This document shows, piece after piece, positions 17,928 to 24,770 of a stretch of 43,004 nucleotides of DNA. Under the pieces are notes generated by a model. It ran no database searches and was not told the origin of the DNA. It saw nothing but the letters and a program-made list of their open reading frames with translations. The DNA is from a virus, in IMG/VR virus record IMGVR_UViG_3300020401_000027, positions 1 to 43,004 of that record. One strand, 5' to 3'. A program made the position numbers and the translations under genes. Each line of letters begins with the position of its first letter. Within the stretch, counting starts at the first letter, position 1.

Positions 17928-18743
17928 ATGGCAAACACAGGAGAAGTAGTTGTAACTAAATTAAGATTGTATGTAGATGGAAACGCTACAAAGACGGTCA
18001 AAAGAAATGCCCCAGGGGATCCTAATTATATTCCTCCATTTCTTGATACAGCTACATGTATTGTAAATGCAACTGCTGTTACTCCTACCCCAACACCAGT
18101 AGCTCCTACACCACCTACTCCAACGGCGCCACAAAACCCTACACCAACACAGTGTTTCTATGAGCAAATTAATGTATCTGCTACAGCGCAAGCCGACACA
18201 AACACTGCTTGTGCTGACACTAATCTTACACAAACGATAAGACATAATTCTACAGCAGCAGCATTTCCTAATTTAGGAACAATAGTATGGACGGATTGTG
18301 GAACCACTACTATTGCTAATGGGTATTATAAAGTTAATGGATCTAATAAAGTTTTTAGAACTAATAATGGATCAATAGTAGCTGTAAATAACTGTATTGC
18401 TTCATCAAACATGCCTTGTACAGGAAAAATAGTAGATGTTTTCTTATCAGAAGGTAAGGATGCAAAAGGAGATTTTTGTACTGGAACATACTCGGTAAAT
18501 CAAACACATCTCTTTGCAGGCGCTACATTAGCTGATGGTTTAAACCAATTTATATGTAAAAATGGTCAAGCTATAAATGGGGAAGGTAAATATTATATTG
18601 TATCTTTAAATCCATATTCAGCAAATCCTTCCCAAAACACCTTCCAATATTGGAGGATAACAGGAACTGGTAAGGTTGTGGAGACTGGAGCTTACGACTG
18701 TTCTACAGGTTCTGGAGGCTCTGGCGGAGGTGAAGCTGTATAA
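17928..18743 (+). CDS. Tail appendage protein with shared N-terminal domain and Thr/Pro-rich linker
   Basis: This 271-residue protein has three parts. Residues 4-44 (TGEVVVTKLRLYVDG to DTATC) are shared with the protein at 22057 (22 identities over 41 aligned residues). Residues 50-76 are a Thr/Pro linker (TPTPTPVAPTPPTPTAP). Residues 78-260 are a Cys-rich beta domain with many Thr, Asn and Gly, ending in a flexible GSGGSGGG tail. It follows the muzzle gene by 19 bases and precedes the modification genes. The common N-terminus is probably a virion attachment domain and the remainder an exposed head group. I do not recognise the C-terminal domain. Confidence 0.6.
   Translation: MANTGEVVVTKLRLYVDGNATKTVKRNAPGDPNYIPPFLDTATCIVNATAVTPTPTPVAPTPPTPTAPQNPTPTQCFYEQINVSATAQADTNTACADTNLTQTIRHNSTAAAFPNLGTIVWTDCGTTTIANGYYKVNGSNKVFRTNNGSIVAVNNCIASSNMPCTGKIVDVFLSEGKDAKGDFCTGTYSVNQTHLFAGATLADGLNQFICKNGQAINGEGKYYIVSLNPYSANPSQNTFQYWRITGTGKVVETGAYDCSTGSGGSGGGEAV
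17937..18059 (+). repeat. Shared N-terminal anchor domain, copy 1
   Basis: Encodes the pattern TGxxVVTKLRxYxxG, VKxNAxGD, YIxPxxD, then Cys. It is duplicated at 22069-22191 on the far side of the three enzyme genes. Confidence 0.75.
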
Positions 18744-18763
18744 ATGAATTTAAATTAAATAAA

Positions 18764-20008
18764 ATGTTACAAATAATCGACTCTTTTTTAAGTGACGAGC
18801 AATGTGATAGTCTTATAGAAATGATAGATAAACACAATGTTCCGTCAAGCGTTTCAGGAACAGGTAGCGAAAGATCTGTTAATAACAACGAATTCAGAAC
18901 TTCTAGCACATGTAATTTAATTAAAGATGATGCTTTAGTTTTGGAAGTAAAACAAAAAATTGCAGATCTCATAGCAAACCCTATCGATATGGGAGAAGAT
19001 TTGCAGGGACAAAAATATGAGCCTGGTCAATTCTTTAAACCACATTACGATTTTTTTGAAGGAGATTCTTACACAAATCACTGTTTAGCATCTGGAAACA
19101 GGACAAAAACAGTAATGATATATTTAAATGATGATTTTAAAGGAGGGGGTACAGATTTTCCTAATATTGACAAGCATATAAAACCCAAAAAAGGATCTGC
19201 TGTAATTTGGGAGAATATGAAAAATGGTGAACTTCAAAAAGACATGCTACATGAGGGAGTTGAAGTCGAAAAGGGATCAAAATATATTGTCACATCTTGG
19301 TGGAGAGAAAATGTGTGGGATCCTTTTTTAGATGATAAATTATCAAAAGAGCACCATCAAACGAAAATAGCTAAAGTAAGATCTTTAAATTCAAAAACAT
19401 TTAGTAGTTATGAAGATCTACCAAGGTTTTCTGAAAGAGGATATGAAGTAATAAAGCTTCCAGACAGCTTATGGAAAACAATTCTTGAGATGTATGAGGA
19501 AGTTAAACCTTTTGAAACAGAAGAACATTTCCCACATAAAAAAAGCGTTATACCATCAGTCAATGAGATTTCTAGTACGTTAATGGATTTAGGAGTCGTT
19601 CAAGAAAAAAGAGATGCGCTACATCAAGCATTAAGACCAATCCACGAGCAGTTTTGTGGTGTAAATTTAGAGCCGACATTTATATACGGAATACGTTCTT
19701 ACTTAAGAGGCTCTGGTCTTGTAAAACATAGAGACAGAATAGAAACGCATCATATATCAGGTATTATTATGGTGGATAGAGATTTAACCTGTGGGTGTGC
19801 AGACAAAAAATTTGCAGATAATTGGCCTTTGGATATACAAGATCATAATGGGATATGGCAAAAAATATTGCTTGAGCCAGGAGAAATGTTATTATATGAG
19901 TCAGCAACATGTGAGCATGGAAGAGAAGAATTGTTTACTGGAACTCATTATAGGAATTTTTTCGTTCATTATAAACTAAAGGACTGGATTTATGAGCCAG
20001 GAAAATAA
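18764..20008 (+). CDS. Tandem two-domain 2-oxoglutarate/Fe(II) dioxygenase (prolyl-4-hydroxylase-like first half)
   Basis: Both halves of this 414-residue protein carry an iron-binding facial triad. Residues 1-185 look like prolyl 4-hydroxylase: YEPGQFFKPHYD gives His94 and Asp96, MLHEGVEV gives His163, and GSKY gives the 2-oxoglutarate-binding Lys173. Residues 215-405 hold a second, divergent oxygenase: YLRGSGLVKHRD gives His322 and Asp324, CEHGR gives His385, and HYRNFFVHY gives Arg397 as the likely 2-oxoglutarate ligand. Such enzymes hydroxylate protein side chains, typically proline, lysine or asparagine. The glycosyltransferase start overlaps its end by 17 bases. An AT-only leader ending AAATAAAATG precedes the start. 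Neighbouring Pro-rich virion proteins are attractive substrates, but this is inference. Confidence 0.85.
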   Translation: MLQIIDSFLSDEQCDSLIEMIDKHNVPSSVSGTGSERSVNNNEFRTSSTCNLIKDDALVLEVKQKIADLIANPIDMGEDLQGQKYEPGQFFKPHYDFFEGDSYTNHCLASGNRTKTVMIYLNDDFKGGGTDFPNIDKHIKPKKGSAVIWENMKNGELQKDMLHEGVEVEKGSKYIVTSWWRENVWDPFLDDKLSKEHHQTKIAKVRSLNSKTFSSYEDLPRFSERGYEVIKLPDSLWKTILEMYEEVKPFETEEHFPHKKSVIPSVNEISSTLMDLGVVQEKRDALHQALRPIHEQFCGVNLEPTFIYGIRSYLRGSGLVKHRDRIETHHISGIIMVDRDLTCGCADKKFADNWPLDIQDHNGIWQKILLEPGEMLLYESATCEHGREELFTGTHYRNFFVHYKLKDWIYEPGK

Positions 20009-21071
20009 GTACATTTCTTTTTCTCCTTGGTGGGGTGGTTGGAATAATCAAAGAATGTCTTATGAAACAGCTGCTGCAATATCAGTTATAACAGGAAGAA
20101 AATTAATATTACCTTATAAAGAATATTGTTTATTTTTTAGTCAACATGAAAATAAATCAACATTTTTAAATGCATGGAATATTTTAGATAAAAATGCGTT
20201 TACAAAAGAATTTGATTGTGTTGATTTTTTTGATGTTCCAGAATACCAAAATTTAGGTAATAATACACATTATTTTTATGGAATTGAAAAAATAGCTAAA
20301 TGTTATTTGTTTCAAGACTACCCATATAAAGATTGGGGACACAATAGAGATCCCTCATCGAGTGAAGTTTTGGTTTGTGATATAGAAAATCAAGAAGACT
20401 TCCAAAATTTTTGTGGAAATAGGCGTGTTTACGACTTAAATGTAGATGATAGATTTATACATTTTCCCAGAAATCTATTTGCTCATTTTTATTATCATGT
20501 GTATGGATCAAATAAAGATGTTAGAAATTTAATTAAAGAAAAGATTGGTAGAGGTGTTGTGTTTAAAAAAGAATATTTTGGTTTAGCAAAAAAAGCTTTG
20601 AATGCTTTAGGAAATTTCAATGCTATACATTTTAGATCAGGAGACTTTAATAACACACATACATCTGACACAAAAAATTTAATACAAAATTTAAAACAGA
20701 TGCTGGACGGAAGGATTCCTAAAGGTTCTAATTTATACATAGCAACTGATGAGGTTAATAAAACTATTTTTGATTCTTTAAGATCTGATTATAAAATATA
20801 TTTTAGGGAAAGTTTTTATAATTTTTTGGATCAATATGAAGCCTTAGCTTTAGACCATATAATACCATCAGAAGCAGATGTTTTTTTAGGCACAAAATGG
20901 AGCACATTTTCTGATGCCATACATATTATGAGAGGGTTTTCTGGCAAAAAAGACTTTAGTAGAGAAGGAATTAATTTTAATTTGCCTAAATTAGATACTA
21001 CGATATTACCTTGGAATCAAGAATCATATCAATGGTTTAATTTATACGATATACATTGGAAAAATGAATAA
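19992..21071 (+). CDS. O-fucosyltransferase-like glycosyltransferase (GT-B, GDP-sugar dependent)
   Basis: This 359-residue protein shows the signatures of the protein O-fucosyltransferase superfamily. GGWNNQRMSYETAAAISVITGRKLILP (15-41) corresponds to the GGxNNQR nucleotide-sugar entry motif. AIHFRSGDF (211-219) is the conserved HxRxGD donor-binding arginine region. LYIATDE (248-254) and FLGTKWSTFS (298-307) match later family motifs. These enzymes transfer L-fucose from GDP-fucose to Ser/Thr or to another sugar. No signal peptide is present, so it acts in the cytoplasm. It overlaps the dioxygenase gene by 17 bases and the epimerase gene by 8, indicating one coupled operon. The donor may be the GDP-L-galactose made by the neighbour. 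The family call is good; the acceptor is unknown. Confidence 0.75.
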   Translation: MSQENKYISFSPWWGGWNNQRMSYETAAAISVITGRKLILPYKEYCLFFSQHENKSTFLNAWNILDKNAFTKEFDCVDFFDVPEYQNLGNNTHYFYGIEKIAKCYLFQDYPYKDWGHNRDPSSSEVLVCDIENQEDFQNFCGNRRVYDLNVDDRFIHFPRNLFAHFYYHVYGSNKDVRNLIKEKIGRGVVFKKEYFGLAKKALNALGNFNAIHFRSGDFNNTHTSDTKNLIQNLKQMLDGRIPKGSNLYIATDEVNKTIFDSLRSDYKIYFRESFYNFLDQYEALALDHIIPSEADVFLGTKWSTFSDAIHIMRGFSGKKDFSREGINFNLPKLDTTILPWNQESYQWFNLYDIHWKNE

Positions 21072-22029
21072 AAACATATTAGTGCTTGGAGGTGGAGGAT
21101 TTATTGGAGGACACCTTGCAAAAAGATTAAAATCAGAAGGGAACTGGGTTAGAGTAGCAGATATAAAAAATGAACCATCTTTTTTCAAAAAAGAAGATAT
21201 ATGTGATCATTATGTAAGTTTAGATTTACGTCACGCTTATGACGTGGATGTTGCTTTTGCAGGAGAAGAATGGGATGAGGTTTATAATTTAGCTGCAGAT
21301 ATGGGAGGTGCTGGATATATATTTACAGGTGAAAATGATTTAGATATAATGAATAACTCTTTACGTATTAATTTAAATGTCATTGATAATTTAAATAATA
21401 GATGTAAAAGATTTTTTTATTCAAGTTCAGCTTGTATTTACCCACAACAAAATCAAACTAATCCAAATAAAAACACTACAGAAGAATCAACGGCATATCC
21501 AGCTAATCCAGATTCAGAGTATGGTTGGGAAAAATTAATTAGCGAAAGGTTGTATTTAGCAGCAAAACGTAATAAAAATATAACAATTAGAATAGCTCGT
21601 TATCATAATGTCTATGGTCCATATGGTGCTTTTAATGATGGAAAAGAAAAAGCTCCTGCAGCTTTATGTAGAAAAGCGATAGAGGGGGATAATGAAATAG
21701 AAATTTGGGGTGATGGAGAACAAACAAGATCTTTTTTATATATAGAAGATTGTCTTGATGCAACAATACAATTTATGAGACAAAATAATTTTTGTGGTCC
21801 AATAAATATAGGCTCAGAACAAATGGTAACTATTAATGGATTGGCTCATGCAGTTATAAAAACATCTGGTAAAGATTTGAAAGTCAAGCATATAGATGGG
21901 CCTTTAGGAGTCAGAGGTAGAAATTCACATAACAAATTGATTTATAAGCTTTTGAAGTGGAAACCAAAATACACTTTGATAGAAGGACTGAAACCAACAT
22001 ATGAGTGGATAAAAAATCAGGTTTGTTAA
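21064..22029 (+). CDS. GDP-mannose 3,5-epimerase-like nucleotide-sugar epimerase
   Basis: This 321-residue extended SDR enzyme has the NAD motif GGGGFIGG (9-16), SSSACIYP (120-127), the Tyr-x-x-x-Lys pair Y153/K157 (SEYGWEK) and KEKAPAALCRKA (194-205). It resembles plant GDP-mannose 3,5-epimerase along its length as I remember that sequence: NLAADMGGAGY, RYHNVYGPYG, IWGDGEQTRSF, NIGSEQMVTIN and GPLGVRGRNS all match. C124 and K196 fall at the catalytic Cys and Lys positions of that family. The reaction converts GDP-D-mannose to GDP-L-galactose (or GDP-L-gulose). L-galactose is L-fucose with a 6-hydroxyl, so a fucosyltransferase-type partner fits well. The start overlaps the glycosyltransferase by 8 bases. 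Confidence 0.85.
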   Translation: MNKNILVLGGGGFIGGHLAKRLKSEGNWVRVADIKNEPSFFKKEDICDHYVSLDLRHAYDVDVAFAGEEWDEVYNLAADMGGAGYIFTGENDLDIMNNSLRINLNVIDNLNNRCKRFFYSSSACIYPQQNQTNPNKNTTEESTAYPANPDSEYGWEKLISERLYLAAKRNKNITIRIARYHNVYGPYGAFNDGKEKAPAALCRKAIEGDNEIEIWGDGEQTRSFLYIEDCLDATIQFMRQNNFCGPINIGSEQMVTINGLAHAVIKTSGKDLKVKHIDGPLGVRGRNSHNKLIYKLLKWKPKYTLIEGLKPTYEWIKNQVC

Positions 22030-22034
22030 TTTAG

Positions 22035-22042
22035 TATCTTTG
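22035..22042 (+). promoter_or_regulatory. TAnnTTTG box after the epimerase gene
   Basis: TATCTTTG lies in the 27-base gap between the epimerase stop and the next start codon, 15 bases before the ATG. It matches the Bacteroidota -7 element and is followed by TAAAA. The -33 element is not evident. Confidence 0.4.
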
Positions 22043-22056
22043 TAAAAAATTACGCG

Positions 22057-23226
22057 ATGTCATTACGGACAGGTCAAAAAGTTGTCACCAAGCTTAGAAA
22101 ATATATTAATGGGTATCCAACTACAGAGGTAAAAGATAATGCTTCAGGAGATGCCGATTATATAGCTCCGTATGTAGATGAAGAGTCGTGTCCAAAATAT
22201 AAAGTCGAAACAGTTGTAACCCCTACACCTGCGCCAGTAGGAAGCGAAGTTGTACCAGCTCCTATAGGTGTAACAGAAGAACCGCCACCAGATCAAAGTA
22301 CTGTTTGCGCACCTTGTTTTACAAGAGATTTACCAGAGAATGAGTGTAGGACATATGAGATTAGTCATCAATATCAATTTAATCAACCAGGAGTTGATCC
22401 AGGATTTATGGATGCAAGTTATTCATACACTAATTGCGAAAACAATGAAATTATTGAAGGGGAGTTAAGTCCTGGTGGCACGGTAAACATAAACAGTTTA
22501 ACAAGACCTGATATAGTTTTTGGTCCAGGTCTTACTATTACAGAAGGTCAGGTAGTTTCAGGCTTTTCTAATATTGATATAAATCAATATCATTATTTGG
22601 CTTCTGGTTGCTATGATTCAGACGATAGGTTTTTAAGATCTACAAGACAATTTAACGTAGGAGATATCGTAAAAACAGCCAACAGTACTTGTTGTTGGGA
22701 AATAATTCAGATTGTAAGTCCAAGACCAGCATACAATATTATATACAACTCAAGCAGTGATGTATATGCAAGTTGCACAACTTGTTGTGACTTAGCTTCA
22801 CCAGCAAGCACTTATGGTCAAGAACCAAGCGGATCTGCTGAAATAACTGGAGGTAATGTAACTTTATCTCATAGTGTTGGACAAGCGTTTTCGAGAGTCA
22901 AGGTCTTCCAAGTAAGCAACACAGGTACTGTAGAAATAAAACTAACTGTACAATTAACAACAGGAAATTATATAAATGCGGCTGCCAGAGTCAAAAAAAG
23001 CGATGGTTTAACTAAAAATGCTATTGTAGAATTCCCTCAACACAGAAGCTCAAGAGTTTTAAATTATGTTGAAAACAAAGCAACAAGATATGGTGGTACA
23101 GGAAGTGATGTAGTTGAAACAAAAACAGTAAAATTAGAGGCAGGAGTATATAGGGCAGAGATAGATCCGTTGGTCGCAAGCAGTAATGCTTTTGGATCAG
23201 CAACTTTAACAATAAATACAAAATAA
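22057..23226 (+). CDS. Tail appendage protein with shared N-terminal domain, second paralogue
   Basis: This 389-residue protein begins with the same roughly 41-residue domain as the one at 17928 (TGQKVVTKLRKYINGY to DEESC). A shorter Pro-rich linker (VTPTPAPVGSEVVPAPIG, about 53-70) follows. Residues 83-250 are Cys-rich, with several Cys-Cys or Cys-x-x-Cys pairs (CAPC, CC, CTTCC). The last about 135 residues look like a beta-sandwich (GSAEITGGNVTLSH, VKVFQVSNTG, KTVKLEAGVYRAEI). A C-x-x-YEI module near residue 106 recurs at the end of the muzzle protein. It is probably attached to the tail tip. Its TAA overlaps the next ATG (TAATG at 23224-23228). Confidence 0.6.
   Translation: MSLRTGQKVVTKLRKYINGYPTTEVKDNASGDADYIAPYVDEESCPKYKVETVVTPTPAPVGSEVVPAPIGVTEEPPPDQSTVCAPCFTRDLPENECRTYEISHQYQFNQPGVDPGFMDASYSYTNCENNEIIEGELSPGGTVNINSLTRPDIVFGPGLTITEGQVVSGFSNIDINQYHYLASGCYDSDDRFLRSTRQFNVGDIVKTANSTCCWEIIQIVSPRPAYNIIYNSSSDVYASCTTCCDLASPASTYGQEPSGSAEITGGNVTLSHSVGQAFSRVKVFQVSNTGTVEIKLTVQLTTGNYINAAARVKKSDGLTKNAIVEFPQHRSSRVLNYVENKATRYGGTGSDVVETKTVKLEAGVYRAEIDPLVASSNAFGSATLTINTK
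22069..22191 (+). repeat. Shared N-terminal anchor domain, copy 2
   Basis: Second copy of the domain found at 17937-18059. The protein similarity (22 of 41 aligned residues identical) is much clearer than the DNA similarity, so the duplication is not recent. Confidence 0.75.
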
Positions 23227-23969
23227 TGGCAGAAAATACAATATCATATAGTCACTCAGCAAAAGGGTTTCCAACTTTTCATAGTTTTATTCCAGATTGG
23301 ATTGAAAATTTAAATGATTCTTTTTTTACTTTTAAAGATGGACAGCTATATATCCATCATATTATCGAAAATCAAAGAAACAATTATTATGGTGTTGACT
23401 GCAGCAGTGTGTTGGAATTTGCTGCCAATGAAGGTCCATCTGACATTAAAATGTTTCGTGCAATAAAAACCGAAGGGAATAGTAATAACTGGGATGTTAC
23501 TGTTGAGACGGAAAATGAAAAAGGTTTTGTAAATAAAGATATGTTTCAGAAAAAAGAAGGATTTCATTATGGATATGTTAGAAATGAAAACACTTCAGTT
23601 GATTATAAAAAATTAAGCGTTCAAGGTTTAGGAACTTGTGCATCATCAACATCTACAACTGTTACTGTTACAGGTTTAAATCCTGGTATAGTTTCCGTAG
23701 GAGACAATATTTATCAAGCAACTGTTTCAGGGGAAACTATAGGAACACCAGCTTTGTTAGGCACTATAAGCTCTATATCTGGAGATGTAATTACACATGG
23801 TGGATCAACTGCAGCAACGGCAAGTAATTTCATTTTGTTTGCTAAAAATCAAACTGCAGAGTCTGAAGGAGTGAGAGGTTATCATGCGAAAATAAAACTT
23901 ACTAATAACAGCACTAGCCCAGTGGAGCTGTATAAGGTAGATTCTGAAGTTACAAAGAGTAACTTGTAA
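23226..23969 (+). CDS. Detached C-terminal segment of the muzzle/stabilisation protein, plus extension
   Basis: Residues 4-115 (NTISYSHSAKGFPTFHSFIPDWIENLNDSFFTFKDGQLYIHH, RNNYYGVDCSSVLEFAANE, KMFRAIKTEGNSNNWDVTVET) look, from memory, like the C-terminal domain that in related stabilisation proteins directly follows the YDPxNDxYxLSI segment. In this phage that segment ends the core of the gene at 13475, and this domain is a separate 247-residue protein some 6 kb downstream. Residues 135-200 are a Thr/Ser/Gly-rich beta insertion (TSTTVTVTGLNPGIVSVGDNIY), and the last 40 residues form further strands. It starts at an ATG overlapping the previous stop. Association with the muzzle protein in the virion is expected. 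Confidence 0.6.
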   Translation: MAENTISYSHSAKGFPTFHSFIPDWIENLNDSFFTFKDGQLYIHHIIENQRNNYYGVDCSSVLEFAANEGPSDIKMFRAIKTEGNSNNWDVTVETENEKGFVNKDMFQKKEGFHYGYVRNENTSVDYKKLSVQGLGTCASSTSTTVTVTGLNPGIVSVGDNIYQATVSGETIGTPALLGTISSISGDVITHGGSTAATASNFILFAKNQTAESEGVRGYHAKIKLTNNSTSPVELYKVDSEVTKSNL

Positions 23970-23975
23970 AATTTG

Positions 23976-23983
23976 TATATTTG
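23976..23983 (+). promoter_or_regulatory. TAnnTTTG box before the ejection-protein genes
   Basis: TATATTTG sits in the 29-base gap before the 253-residue gene, 16 bases upstream of the ATG. It matches the Bacteroidota -7 element. It may start transcription of the 9.4-kb block encoding the three ejection-type proteins. Confidence 0.4.
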
Positions 23984-23998
23984 TATTAAATTATTTAG

Positions 23999-24760
23999 AT
24001 GGATCCATTTACAGCAATATCTTTAGGAGTTAGTTTCGTGGGAGGCGCAGCCAAAATGGTGGATGGTATAATTAGCGCAGAGGCATCCAGAAAAAAATTG
24101 CAGGAACTAGAAAATGCCGCCCTTCCTTTAAATGCTTTTGAGGCACTGCAAGTAAACACAGAGCAGCAAGAGATTATGAGAGAAGAGCTGCAAAGAATGG
24201 CTATGGGGCAAACAGAGATGTTGCAACAAGCTGGAACAAGAGCTATTATTGGTGGTTCAGGAGTCCTTAGCGAACAGCTTAGAGAGGGATACAGGCAAAT
24301 TGCTGCTGATGTTGGAAATAAAATGGATGAGAAAAACTTATTGATTGCTGAAGAAGACGCTAATATTCAAAGAGTAAAAGAAGCAAGGCTACAAGGGCAA
24401 ATTAAGAGAACAGGAGAGCAACTAGCAGCATCTAAAGAACAAGCATTTAGTGGATTGGCTGATATTGGAAGTGCACTCGGTACATTTGGAGCTATAAGGT
24501 CAGAAGAAAGCGGTGAAAAATATGGAGACACAGAGGCTGGAAGATTACAAGCGAAACAAGGCAGAATAGAAAACAGAAGAGCTAGAGCTGAAAAAAGGGT
24601 GAATATAGCTAGAGGAATTGGTAGTGATAAAGGTTCTAAAGTGGGTAATTTCCTAAGAAAAGCTACAGGAGGAACAGTTGCTGGTCAACAATCAAAAATA
24701 GGTAGACTTTTATCCTCTCCATTTAGACTTATTGGAAGACTTTTTACAGGAAAAGGTTAA
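23999..24760 (+). CDS. Putative internal virion/ejection protein (T7 gp14-like position)
   Basis: This 253-residue protein opens with a hydrophobic, Gly-rich segment (AISLGVSFVGGAAKMVDGII, 5-24). A long Gln/Glu/Arg-rich helical region follows to about residue 160. The basic C-terminus (200-253) contains repeated short motifs (KGSKVGNFLRKATGG, KIGRLLSSPFRLIGRLFTG). It is the first of three genes ordered small, medium and very large, like the T7 internal core proteins gp14, gp15 and gp16. The N-terminal hydrophobic segment and amphipathic C-terminus would suit membrane insertion during DNA ejection. The assignment rests on gene order and composition only. Confidence 0.55.
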   Translation: MDPFTAISLGVSFVGGAAKMVDGIISAEASRKKLQELENAALPLNAFEALQVNTEQQEIMREELQRMAMGQTEMLQQAGTRAIIGGSGVLSEQLREGYRQIAADVGNKMDEKNLLIAEEDANIQRVKEARLQGQIKRTGEQLAASKEQAFSGLADIGSALGTFGAIRSEESGEKYGDTEAGRLQAKQGRIENRRARAEKRVNIARGIGSDKGSKVGNFLRKATGGTVAGQQSKIGRLLSSPFRLIGRLFTGKG

Positions 24761-24770
24761 ATAATATTAT

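Noticed and set aside
17961-18245. Minus-strand frame rich in Cys, Arg and Trp
   Set aside because: It is the antisense of the Thr/Pro linker and Cys-rich domain; repetitive sense codons produce the odd composition.
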